Assembly: GCA_025458735.1 (NCBI GenBank)
Contig: JALORV010000044.1
Coordinates: 1 to 6,176 of the forward strand
From: Burkholderiaceae bacterium
Lineage (GTDB): Bacteria > Pseudomonadota > Gammaproteobacteria > Burkholderiales > Burkholderiaceae
Length of the DNA stretch: 6,176 bases
Direction: 5' to 3'
Of the stretch, positions 1 through 6,176 are shown piece by piece (position 1 is the first letter of the stretch; each line of letters begins with the position of its first letter). The notes under the pieces are model-generated. The model did not search any database, was not told the DNA's origin, and worked only from the letters and a program-made list of their open reading frames with translations. The translations under genes were made by a program, and so were the position numbers.

Positions 1-233
1 GGCGGCAGGTAGTAGTTCTTCGTCTTCGAGGAGAGCACCTTGCCGTCGGCGAGGATCTCGCCTTCGTCGATGTCCTCGAAGCCCGCCACCATCCGCAGCG
101 TGGTGGTCTTGCCGCAGCCGGACGGCCCCAGCATCGCGACGCACTCGCCGGGGCCGACCTCGAGGTCGAGGCCGGAGACGGCGGCGACATTGCCGAAGCG
201 CTTGCCGATGCCATTGAGTTTCAGCGTTGACAT
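1..233 (-). CDS. ABC transporter ATP-binding protein (second ATPase), N-terminal part, cut by window edge
   Basis: This is the first 77 codons of a cytoplasmic ATPase that would hydrolyse ATP to power the permease encoded just upstream. An aromatic A-loop residue (F13) is followed by a perfect Walker A motif, GPSGCGKTT, at residues 36-44, then the usual RMVAGFE stretch; the visible part ends at YYLPP, just before the expected Q-loop. The signature motif, Walker B and H-loop would lie beyond the left edge. The ATG at 233 is 9 bases after the permease stop. AGGAG at 240-244 sits 6 bases before the start and overlaps that stop codon, so coupled translation is likely. It aligns in register with the other ATPase of the cluster (Walker A at the same residue numbers) but differs clearly in sequence, so it is a paralogue and not a recent duplicate. 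The family (FbpC/PotA/PhnT-like importer ATPases) is clear; the substrate is not. Confidence 0.93.
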   Translation of the reverse strand, partial: MSTLKLNGIGKRFGNVAAVSGLDLEVGPGECVAMLGPSGCGKTTTLRMVAGFEDIDEGEILADGKVLSSKTKNYYLP

Positions 234-242
234 GACGCTCTC

Positions 243-1928
243 CTACTTCGCGACCTTGAAGAACTTCTTCACCACGACCTCGGCGGTGACGATGATGACG
301 AGCGCGACGCCGGCCATCGCCGCCGCGTAGACCGTCTCGCCGTCCTCGTTCAGCGTGTAGATCGCCACCCCGATGGTGCGCGTCGTCGGCCCGTAGAGCA
401 GCACGGAGACGGTCAGCTCGCGCAGCGCCGGCAGGAAGATCAGGAAGAACGCGGCAACCATTCCGGGACGCACCAGCGGGATGACGACGTCCTTGAGCGC
501 CTGCCAGGTCGTCGCACCCGAGACGCGCGCCGCCTCGACCAGCGAGTCGTGCACCTGCTCCAGCGCGGCCGAGTTGGCCTTCAGCGCGAACGCCATGTAG
601 CGTGCGATGTACGCGACCAGAATGATCCAGATGGTGTTGTAGATGTTGACGCCGAACTTGCCGCTCCACGCCAGGATGACGCCGAGCGCGATCACCGAGC
701 CTGGCACCGAGAAGGGCAGCATGCCGAGGAACTCCAGGATGCCCTTGCCCTTGACCTTCATCTTGACGATCACGTACGAGATGATGACTCCTGCGAACAT
801 CGTTATCAGCGCCGAGGCGAGACCGAGGCCGATGCTGTTCCAGATCGCGTCGCGGGTCAGATCCCACTCGAAGAGGATGTGGTGGTAGTTGTCGAAGGTC
901 ATGTTCTCCGGAGCGATCGGCAGGCCATAGGTGTTGAGGCCGCCCACAAGGAAGATCGTGACCGTCGGCAGCACGATGGTGAAGCCGATGTAGGCGAAGC
1001 AGAACACCAGCAGCGGGACGCGCAGGCCGCGCAGGCGAATCTCGGTCGGCCGGAAGCTCTTGCCCGCGATGATCTGGTAGCGGCCGCGCGTCAGCACCTT
1101 GTTCTGCGCCCAGATGATGAGCGCGGCGGTCGCCACCAGCACCGTCGACAGCACGGTGCCGGTGCGGATGGCGGCGAAGCTGCCGGCGCTCTGGTGGATG
1201 CGCTCGTAGATCAGCGTCGGGATGTTGTAGATGCCCGCCTCGATGCCGAGCATTGCCACCGTGCCGAAGTGCGCCATCGAATAGAGCATGATGAGCAGCG
1301 CGCCGGAGAGGATCGACGGCGCGACGAGCGGAATGGTGATCTTGCGCGTGATCGTGAACAGGTCGGCGCCGGAGATGCGCGCCGACTCCTCGAGCGTCGG
1401 GTCCATGCGCTCGAGCGCGCCGCTGACCTGGATGAATACGAAGGGGAACAGATACATCGTCTCGACGAGGATGATGCCCAGGTACGAATAGATGTCGAAG
1501 ACCGGCCCCGAGAAGCCGAGCGTATCCATGAAGAAGCGGTTGATGTAGCCGGAACGCGGCGAGAGCAGCATCTTCCACGCCAGGGCGCCGATGAACGAGG
1601 GCAGCATGAAGGGAACGAGGAACAGCACCTTCATTGCGCCCTTCCACGGCAGGTCGGTGCGCGTCACCAGCCACGCGAAGAAGGTGCCGACGATGGTGCC
1701 GGTCACCGTCACGCCGGAGGCGAGGATCAGCGAGTTGACGAGCGCCTTGTACGTATCCGGCTCGCTGAGCACCTTGACGGTATCGGCGATGTTGAAGGCG
1801 CCGTCGACCCAAAGCGCGTTGAAGAAGATCAGCAGCACCGGCACGGCGACGAAGATCACCAGGATGCCGACGGCGAGGCCGAAGAGAATCTGCGGCGTGC
1901 CGAACGCGGAACGGCCGAGGCTAGGCAT
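243..1928 (-). CDS. Fused two-domain ABC importer permease (FbpB/AfuB-like)
   Basis: This 561-residue inner-membrane protein forms the translocation channel of a binding-protein-dependent importer. It has two homologous halves, each a BPD_transp_1-type domain with about six hydrophobic segments. Each half carries the cytoplasmic EAA loop that docks an ATPase: EESARISGA (residues 180-188, Pro at 200) and VEAARVSGA (464-472, Pro at 484). The conserved RELTVSVLLYGP stretch near residues 503-514 is typical of the FbpB/ThiP/PhnUV group. A single chain of about 560 residues is normal for fused permeases of this group. I chose the ATG at 1928 because GGAG lies 7 bases upstream (1936-1939); an in-frame ATG at 1943 would add five residues but has no visible ribosome binding site. 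The start overlaps the stop of the preceding ATPase gene by 8 bases, which suggests translational coupling. The substrate cannot be read from the permease; 'iron(III)' is only the usual automated label. Confidence 0.95.
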   Translation of the reverse strand: MPSLGRSAFGTPQILFGLAVGILVIFVAVPVLLIFFNALWVDGAFNIADTVKVLSEPDTYKALVNSLILASGVTVTGTIVGTFFAWLVTRTDLPWKGAMKVLFLVPFMLPSFIGALAWKMLLSPRSGYINRFFMDTLGFSGPVFDIYSYLGIILVETMYLFPFVFIQVSGALERMDPTLEESARISGADLFTITRKITIPLVAPSILSGALLIMLYSMAHFGTVAMLGIEAGIYNIPTLIYERIHQSAGSFAAIRTGTVLSTVLVATAALIIWAQNKVLTRGRYQIIAGKSFRPTEIRLRGLRVPLLVFCFAYIGFTIVLPTVTIFLVGGLNTYGLPIAPENMTFDNYHHILFEWDLTRDAIWNSIGLGLASALITMFAGVIISYVIVKMKVKGKGILEFLGMLPFSVPGSVIALGVILAWSGKFGVNIYNTIWIILVAYIARYMAFALKANSAALEQVHDSLVEAARVSGATTWQALKDVVIPLVRPGMVAAFFLIFLPALRELTVSVLLYGPTTRTIGVAIYTLNEDGETVYAAAMAGVALVIIVTAEVVVKKFFKVAK

Positions 1929-3012
1929 TGACGTTCTCCGCATCGTGCTGCGTGGCGCCCGCGAACCACTGCGAGGCGCGGAAGCTCACGCGACAGGAAT
2001 CCCCGTCGGCGAAGCGCCGCGTTTCCTCCAGCGCCCGGCGGCTGTCGGTGGCGGCGCGCAGCGTCGCGCCGCCGGTCTCGATCAGGTAGTCCATCTGGGC
2101 GCCGAGGAAGCTCGCCCTTCGTACGACGCCGGGCAGGCCCGGGCCGTCGCGCGAGAGCTCGATGTCGAAGGGCCGGCAGCCGAGCGTCAGATGCTCGCCC
2201 GGCAACTGGGGCGGCGCGCCCGCCCATTCGGCGACGAGATCGGGAAAGCGCCAGGCGGCACCCAGCTTCTTCATCGGTACGAAGTTGGCGACGCCGAGGA
2301 AGCGATAGACGTAGGCGTCCACGGGCCGGTCGAACAGCGCGGCCGGCGTGCCGACCTGCCTCATGCGCCCCGTCTCGTCCATCACGCCGACGCGGTCGGC
2401 GAGCGCCAGCGCGATCTCCTGGTCGTGGGTGACGTAGATCACGGTGATGCCGAGCTGCTCCTGCAGTTCGCGAATCTCGAAGCGCATCTCTTCCCGCAGG
2501 TTGGCATCGAGATTGTTGAGCGGCTCGTCGAGCAGCAACAGCGCGGGCCGCGAGACGAGCGCCCGCGCCAGCGCGACGCGCTGCTGCTGCCCGCCGGAGA
2601 GCTGCGAAGGCATGCGCGACTCGAGCCCGCCGAGACCCACCTGGTCGATGGCCCGCTGCGTGCGCCGCTCGCGTTCGTCGGCGGCGACCGCTGCGATCTT
2701 GAGCGGATAGGCCACGTTGTCGCGTACGCTCATGTGCGGCCACACGGCGTAGTCCTGGAACACCATGCCGATGCCGCGCCGGTCGGGCGGAACATGGACG
2801 CCTTCCGCCGCGACCTCGACGTCGCCGATCGCGACGCGACCGGCGTCCGGCGCCTCGAAGCCGGCGAGCAGCCGCATGAGGACGGTCTTGCCGCAACCCG
2901 ACGGGCCGAGCAGCACGAAGCATTCGCCGGCCTCGACCGCCAGATCCAGCCCGCGCAGGACCGCATGCTCCCCGTAGGCCTTCGCGAGGCCCTCGATTCG
3001 CACAGCGCTCAT
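1921..3012 (-). CDS. ABC transporter ATP-binding protein (first ATPase, complete)
   Basis: This 363-residue cytoplasmic ATPase energises import through the adjacent permease. All nucleotide-binding motifs are present: A-loop Y13, Walker A GPSGCGKT (36-43), Q-loop Q86 in VFQDYAVWPHMSV, signature LSGGQQQR (138-145), Walker B LLLLDEP ending at D162-E163, D-loop NNLD (166-169) and H-loop H196. The D-loop has Asn where this family more often has Ser. Residues from about 240 onward form an accessory region in the position of the TOBE-type domain of MalK/FbpC/PotA relatives, and the full length fits that class. The ATG at 3012 is 13 bases after the stop of the binding-protein gene; only a weak GGGGA (3018-3022) precedes it, so translation may depend on coupling. 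The 3' end overlaps the permease start. The family is sure; the transported solute is unknown. Confidence 0.96.
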   Translation of the reverse strand: MSAVRIEGLAKAYGEHAVLRGLDLAVEAGECFVLLGPSGCGKTVLMRLLAGFEAPDAGRVAIGDVEVAAEGVHVPPDRRGIGMVFQDYAVWPHMSVRDNVAYPLKIAAVAADERERRTQRAIDQVGLGGLESRMPSQLSGGQQQRVALARALVSRPALLLLDEPLNNLDANLREEMRFEIRELQEQLGITVIYVTHDQEIALALADRVGVMDETGRMRQVGTPAALFDRPVDAYVYRFLGVANFVPMKKLGAAWRFPDLVAEWAGAPPQLPGEHLTLGCRPFDIELSRDGPGLPGVVRRASFLGAQMDYLIETGGATLRAATDSRRALEETRRFADGDSCRVSFRASQWFAGATQHDAENVNA

Positions 3013-3025
3013 GTCGGTCCCCGGC

Positions 3026-4015
3026 TTACTTCTGCATGATCTCGGTGAACTTCTTGATGGTGGCTTCCTTCTCCGCCATCATCTTCTGGTAGTCGATCTT
3101 GATGGCTCGCTTCATCGCATCGGCGACCGGCGGCAGCGGATAGCGCTCCGGAACCTTGACGTCGGCGCGCACCGGCAGCGTGCCTTCGTTGGCGACGATT
3201 GCCTGGCCCTCCTTCGAGAGCACGAAGTCGACGAACTTCTGCGCCGCGGCCAGGTTCTGCGTACCCTTGAAGATCGCGATGGGGCTCGGGATCACCAGCA
3301 TCTCAGGCGGGTAGGCGAGCGCCAGCGTGGCTCCCTTGTCGACCTTGTCGAGCGTGATGTAGTCGACGGCGAGGCTGCCGAGCAGGTCGCCCGAGGCCGT
3401 ATCGTCGACAACCTGCCCGGACCCCTTGCCCATCTTCGCTCCGTTGGCACGCAGGCCTTCGATGTAGGGCCAGCCGAAGGCCTTCACCAGCAGCGAGACG
3501 CTCATGTAGGCGGTGCCCGAGAGTGCGGGATTCGCGATGCCGAAGGCGCCCTTGAACGTCGGCTTCTGCGCATCGGCCCAGGTCCTTGGCACTTCCTTGA
3601 CCAGGCGGGTGTTGTAGGCGATGCCGAGCGTGCCCAGCCGCACCGCGGTGAAGGAACCATCGTGGTCGGGCAGCGGATTGGCCAGCGACTTGATCTCCTT
3701 CGGCATGTAGGGCTGGAGAGCGCCCTGTGCCTTGAGCTGATAGAAGTCGGGAACCTCGCTGGTCCACAGGATGTCGGCGAGCAGCTTGCCCGATTCGCGC
3801 TCGGCGGCGATCTTCGCCATCAGCTTGCCGGCGCCGGCGGACTGGTAGTCCATCTTGACCTCGGGATGCCTGGCGGAGAAGGCCTTCTTCAACTCGCCGA
3901 TCAGCGATTCCTTCATCGAGGTGTAGACGTAGAGCTTCTCCTGCGCCTGGGCCTCGACCTGGGCCCCGAAGCCCACCGAAACGAGCAGCGAAAACACCAG
4001 AAGACGCAGTTTCAT
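3026..4015 (-). CDS. Periplasmic substrate-binding protein of an ABC importer (FbpA/AfuA/PhnS-like)
   Basis: This 329-residue secreted protein should capture the solute in the periplasm and deliver it to the permease. Residues 1-24 form a Sec signal peptide (KLR, hydrophobic core LLVFSLLVSVGFGA, cleavage likely after AQA at 24). There is no lipobox cysteine, so it should be soluble. The mature chain begins with KLYVYTSM and shows family 1 binding-protein landmarks: LADILWTSEVPDF (79-91), GTLGIAYNTRLV (128-139), GIANPALSGTAY (159-170), VIPSPIAI (241-248) and AAAQKFVDFVLSKEGQ (257-271). The ATG at 4015 is well supported by AAGGAGGT 5 bases upstream and by the signal peptide right behind it; the open frame runs on to 4348 but that extension is Arg/Ser-rich and runs into the kinase gene. 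The Tyr-Tyr pair that binds ferric iron in FbpA is absent; only a lone Tyr (Y219, in VDYITL) lies in the comparable region. The ligand is therefore uncertain: iron, phosphonate, sugar phosphate or another small anion. Confidence 0.95.
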   Translation of the reverse strand: MKLRLLVFSLLVSVGFGAQVEAQAQEKLYVYTSMKESLIGELKKAFSARHPEVKMDYQSAGAGKLMAKIAAERESGKLLADILWTSEVPDFYQLKAQGALQPYMPKEIKSLANPLPDHDGSFTAVRLGTLGIAYNTRLVKEVPRTWADAQKPTFKGAFGIANPALSGTAYMSVSLLVKAFGWPYIEGLRANGAKMGKGSGQVVDDTASGDLLGSLAVDYITLDKVDKGATLALAYPPEMLVIPSPIAIFKGTQNLAAAQKFVDFVLSKEGQAIVANEGTLPVRADVKVPERYPLPPVADAMKRAIKIDYQKMMAEKEATIKKFTEIMQK

Positions 4016-4020
4016 GACCA

Positions 4021-4028
4021 ACCTCCTT
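4021..4028 (-). promoter_or_regulatory. Strong Shine-Dalgarno site of the binding-protein gene
   Basis: The sense strand reads AAGGAGGT, a complete match to the 16S rRNA anti-Shine-Dalgarno, 5 bases before the ATG at 4015. It is the best ribosome binding site in the window and decides the start of the binding-protein gene. It fits the usual need for more binding protein than membrane components, because the following ATPase gene has only a weak GGGGA. Confidence 0.9.
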
Positions 4029-4074
4029 GTTCGAATGCGGGCGGCGATGCCCTGAGTTGCATTGAACGGGGAGT

Positions 4075-4092
4075 TCCTTTCAGAATCCTTTC
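4075..4092 (-). repeat. Tandem direct repeat GAAAGGA, period 11, candidate regulator site
   Basis: The sense strand reads GAAAGGATTCTGAAAGGA: two exact 7-base copies (4086-4092 and 4075-4081) whose starts are 11 bases apart. OmpR-family regulators commonly bind as head-to-tail dimers to direct repeats with a period of about 10-11 bases, and a gene for such a regulator is two genes upstream. The repeat ends 59 bases before the binding-protein ATG, which is a plausible position for activation. Two short purine-rich copies could arise by chance, so the function is inferred only from spacing and context. Confidence 0.4.
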
Positions 4093-4109
4093 GATGGCGC
4101 GTCGGCAGT

Positions 4110-5444
4110 TCAGGCGCAGAGGGGGAGCCGAACCCGCGCAACGAGCCCGCACCCGTCCGATCGATCGTCGAGTTCGAGGGTGCCGCCGTGCGCGAGCGCG
4201 ATCTGGTGGGCGATCGCCAGCCCGAGGCCCGCACCGCTGCGGCCGGCGCGGTCGAGGCGGCGATGGAAGCGCTGGAACATCGCCTCGCGCGCCTCGGCAG
4301 GGATGCCGGGCCCCGAGTCGGCCACCTCGACCTGCGCCTGGCTGCCACTGCACTGCAGCGAGACCATGACCTTGCCCTCGCATGGCGTGTAGCGCAGCGC
4401 GTTGTCGATCAGGTTGGCGAACATTTCGTGCAGCATGATCTCGTTGCCGACGACGGGAGCCTGCGCCGCGACGCCTTCGTAGCCGAGGTCGATGCGCTTC
4501 TCCAGCGCCAGCATCCCCAGGTCGAGCGCCGCCTCACGCAGCAGCGTTGCGAGGTCGAGGCGCGCGCCGTCCTTCACCACCCCCTTCGCCGCCTCGACGC
4601 GCGAGAGCGACAGCATCTGGTTGCACAGGCGTTGGGCGGCGCGGGAGGCGGCGGCGATGCCTTCGACCGCGTCGCGCAGCTTCGCCGGGTCGTCCTGGCG
4701 CAGCCCGTATTGCGCCTGCGCGCCGAGCAGGGTTAGCGGCGTGCGCAGTTGGTGGGCGACGTCGGCGGCGAACCGCCGGCTCGCTTCGAGCAGGCTCGCG
4801 AGGCGCGTCAGATGGCCGTCTACGGCCGATACCAGCGGTCGGGTTTCCGCCGGCAGGCCGTCGGCCACCAGCGGGGTCAGATCTTCCGCCTCGCGCTGCG
4901 TGAGCAGGCCGGCGAGGTGCGTGAGATCCCGGCGCGCGGCGCGCAAACCAATCCATGCGAGGAGACCGCCCAGCACGATCAACCATGACTGCCGCCTCAG
5001 ATCGGCGAGAAACAGCCGATGGACGGACTCGATGCGCGTCGCTGCGCTCTCCGCCACGACGTAGTAGGAGCCGCCAGTGCGCAATGCCGCAATTCGCACC
5101 GCCCTGCCGCGATAGTGAGCGGCCCTGAAACGCGGGGAAGTGTCCGTGTCCGCCGAGATGTAGGGCAGATCGCCCTCGCCCGCAAGGGCTTTGCCGTCGG
5201 GGTCGATCACCGCGAAGTAGACCTCGTCGGCCTCGGTGCCCAGGCTCGCAGCGATGCGGCGGCGCGTGTGTTCCGACGACTGCGGTTCCGCCTGCAGCAC
5301 GACCAGCGCGGCGCGTAGCGCGCGGTCGTGGGCGCTGTGCGTGGCGTCGCGTATGTCGCGGTAGGCAGTGGTTGCGTTAAGCGCGAAGACAATGGTCAGC
5401 GCCGGCAGACCGATCAGTGCCAGCCGCCCGGCCCAGCTTCTCAC
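4110..5444 (-). CDS. Membrane sensor histidine kinase, TctE-like
   Basis: This 444-residue inner-membrane kinase should autophosphorylate in response to a periplasmic signal and pass phosphate to the regulator encoded just before it. A first membrane segment spans about residues 7-26. The periplasmic part (about 28-150) has the pattern of the 2CSK_N domain of TctE-type kinases (DRALRAAL, ADEVYFAVIDPDGKALAGEGDLP, YRGRAVRIAALRT). A second segment lies at about 153-168, then a linker in the HAMP position. The kinase core is intact: H-box FAADVAHQLRTPL with phospho-acceptor H231, N-box NLIDNALRYTP (N348), G1 DSGPGIP (376-382), F-box MFQRFHR and G2 GAGLGLAIA (404-412). The start is GTG at 5444: it overlaps the regulator's TGA, has GGAG 9 bases upstream (5454-5457), and the first in-frame ATG comes only at residue 277. 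The family is sure; the signal molecule is unknown, though known TctE relatives respond to carboxylates such as citrate. Confidence 0.94.
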   Translation of the reverse strand: MRSWAGRLALIGLPALTIVFALNATTAYRDIRDATHSAHDRALRAALVVLQAEPQSSEHTRRRIAASLGTEADEVYFAVIDPDGKALAGEGDLPYISADTDTSPRFRAAHYRGRAVRIAALRTGGSYYVVAESAATRIESVHRLFLADLRRQSWLIVLGGLLAWIGLRAARRDLTHLAGLLTQREAEDLTPLVADGLPAETRPLVSAVDGHLTRLASLLEASRRFAADVAHQLRTPLTLLGAQAQYGLRQDDPAKLRDAVEGIAAASRAAQRLCNQMLSLSRVEAAKGVVKDGARLDLATLLREAALDLGMLALEKRIDLGYEGVAAQAPVVGNEIMLHEMFANLIDNALRYTPCEGKVMVSLQCSGSQAQVEVADSGPGIPAEAREAMFQRFHRRLDRAGRSGAGLGLAIAHQIALAHGGTLELDDRSDGCGLVARVRLPLCA

Positions 5445-6121
5445 GCTGCACCGCTCCGGCCATCGACCGAAAGCGCATAGCCCAGGCCTCGCAGCGTGAC
5501 GATCGTCGCCCCGGAGCCCTCGATCTTCTTGCGCAGCCGATGAACGTAGATTTCGATGCTTTCGATGCGTGCGTCCGAGTCGAATTCGAATACGCGCTTG
5601 AACACGGTCTCCCGCGCCACCGGGTGGCCGAGGCGCGCGGCGAGCGCTTCGAGCACCGCCAGCTCGCGGGGCGTCAGCTGCAACGGCTTGCCGTCGAGCA
5701 TCACTTCTCGGGTCAGCGTGTCGAGCACTAGGCTGCCGATCTTCGCCTTCGGTGTCTGGCCGCCGCTCCTGCGCAACAGCGCCTTGATGCGAGCCTCCAG
5801 CTCGTCGAGCTCGAATGGCTTCGGAAGATAATCGTCCGCGCCCAGATTGAGCCCGCGCACGCGATCGTCCTTCGTCCCGCGCGCCGTCAGCACCAGCACC
5901 GGCGTGATATCGCCGCGGTCGCGCAGGCGGCGCAGTACGTCGAGGCCGTCGAGGCCCGGCAGCGACAGGTCGAGGACGACGAGGTCGTAGCGCTCCGTCT
6001 TCAGCGCCAGGTCCGCCCGGTCGCCCCGGTCGAGGTGCTCGACGATGAAGCCGACCTGCGTCAGCCAGTCGACGAGCCATTTCGCCAGTTCCGGGTGATC
6101 CTCGACGAGCAACAGCCGCAT
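5441..6121 (-). CDS. OmpR-family response regulator, TctD-like
   Basis: This 226-residue cytoplasmic transcription factor is the likely partner of the kinase encoded next. The receiver domain (residues 1-115) holds the acidic pocket E7/D8, the phospho-acceptor D51 in VVLDLSLPGLDG, the switch residue T79 in LVLTARG and K101 in YLPKPF. After a short linker, residues from about 125 to 220 form a winged-helix DNA-binding domain, with the LTPRELAVLEAL stretch, IEIYVHRLRKKI around the recognition helix and the closing TLRGLGYAL hairpin. No key residue is missing, and the length is standard for the OmpR/PhoB class. The ATG at 6121 follows GAGG at close spacing (4 bases), a modest ribosome site. The stop overlaps the kinase start, so the two are translated as a pair. 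It probably regulates the downstream transporter genes; this rests on gene order. Confidence 0.95.
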   Translation of the reverse strand: MRLLLVEDHPELAKWLVDWLTQVGFIVEHLDRGDRADLALKTERYDLVVLDLSLPGLDGLDVLRRLRDRGDITPVLVLTARGTKDDRVRGLNLGADDYLPKPFELDELEARIKALLRRSGGQTPKAKIGSLVLDTLTREVMLDGKPLQLTPRELAVLEALAARLGHPVARETVFKRVFEFDSDARIESIEIYVHRLRKKIEGSGATIVTLRGLGYALSVDGRSGAA

Positions 6122-6176
6122 AGGCCCTCGCAGTTGATGACGCTGCGCGTGCTACCGGCCAGCTGAACCGACGCGC
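6122..6176 (-). other. Upstream region of the regulatory pair, cut by window edge
   Basis: These 55 bases lie before the response regulator gene. Apart from the short ribosome site next to the ATG, I see no convincing promoter hexamers and no copy of the GAAAGGA repeat found before the transporter operon. The promoter of the pair may lie beyond the right edge. Confidence 0.4.

Larger units (their letters stand above)
4016..4109 (-). promoter_or_regulatory. Intergenic region between kinase and transporter operon, likely promoter region
   Basis: This 94-base gap is the only sizeable non-coding stretch inside the cluster. It separates the regulatory pair from four tightly spaced transporter genes, so it is the natural place for a transporter promoter. 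I see no canonical sigma-70 pair. The sense-strand hexamer TTCAAT (4061-4066) matches a -10 box in four of six bases and lacks a good -35, which would suit an activator-dependent promoter, but this is weak. I find no stem followed by a T run after the kinase stop, so read-through from the regulatory genes is possible. Confidence 0.4.

Noticed and set aside
549..1931. Long open frame of 460 codons on the plus strand opposite the permease
   Set aside because: Its product is a low-complexity run rich in Arg, Asp, Glu and His with no recognisable domain, as expected from the antisense of a GC-rich gene; the minus-strand permease explains the region fully.
1591..3039. Plus-strand open frame of 482 codons opposite the first ATPase and the permease start
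   Set aside because: It lacks domain motifs and has compositional bias typical of antisense frames at high GC; the ATPase on the other strand has every expected motif.
1..4015. Assigning the gene names fbpABC or afuABC
   Set aside because: The family resemblance is general, the iron-binding tyrosine pair is absent, and the extra ATPase does not fit a simple three-gene set, so a symbol would overstate the knowledge.
4030..4055. Possible hairpin GGGC-ATCGCC-GCCC as a terminator or leader structure
   Set aside because: The stem has only four pairs and no T run follows it, so it supports neither a terminator nor a riboswitch.
4016..4348. N-terminal extension of the binding protein to an upstream ATG at 4348
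   Set aside because: The extension overlaps the kinase C-terminus in another frame and is Arg/Ser-rich, whereas the ATG at 4015 has a perfect ribosome site and is followed directly by a signal peptide.
3011..4369. Plus-strand open frame of 452 codons opposite the binding-protein gene
   Set aside because: It has no motif or signal and is explained as an antisense shadow of a well-supported secreted binding protein.
5445..6080. N-terminal extension of the kinase frame to an ATG at 6080
   Set aside because: The added part is an out-of-frame shadow of the response regulator; the GTG at 5444 overlapping the regulator's stop gives a normal TctE-like N-terminus with a membrane segment.
6145..6176. 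Inverted 6-base arms GCGCGT and ACGCGC upstream of the regulator
   Set aside because: The arms are short, pure GC-rich words separated by 20 bases, likely by chance in this composition, and one arm touches the window edge.

Overview
This 6.2 kb window comes from a GC-rich proteobacterial chromosome. Codon use is strongly GC-biased in third positions, and the two-component system is of the TctD/TctE type common in Betaproteobacteria. I would guess a betaproteobacterium, but the sequence alone does not fix the genus. All six genes lie on the minus strand, packed nearly end to end, so the transcription order is the reverse of the coordinates. I see no RNA genes, mobile elements, CRISPR arrays or convincing terminators.

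In transcription order: (1) an OmpR-family response regulator at 6121-5441; (2) a TctE-like membrane histidine kinase at 5444-4110, whose GTG start overlaps the regulator's stop by 3 bases; (3) a 94-base gap holding an 11-base-period direct repeat and a strong Shine-Dalgarno sequence; (4) a secreted periplasmic substrate-binding protein at 4015-3026; (5) a complete ABC ATPase with a C-terminal accessory domain at 3012-1921; (6) a fused two-domain permease at 1928-243, whose start overlaps the ATPase stop by 8 bases; (7) a second, different ABC ATPase starting at 233 and running off the left edge of the window.

Together these look like a ligand-responsive uptake module. The kinase senses something in the periplasm, the regulator probably controls the adjacent transporter operon, and the binding protein delivers a small solute to the FbpB/PhnUV-like permease, driven by one or both ATPases. 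Automated annotation would probably call it an iron(III) transporter. The binding protein, however, lacks the adjacent tyrosine pair that holds ferric iron in FbpA-type proteins, so a small anionic organic or phosphorylated ligand is at least as likely.

The main points for a second look are the two ATPases flanking one fused permease, the missing iron-binding tyrosine pair, the TctDE-type sensor paired with an ABC system instead of a TctABC carrier, and the tandem repeat as a possible regulator-binding site. No wholly new type of system is evident.
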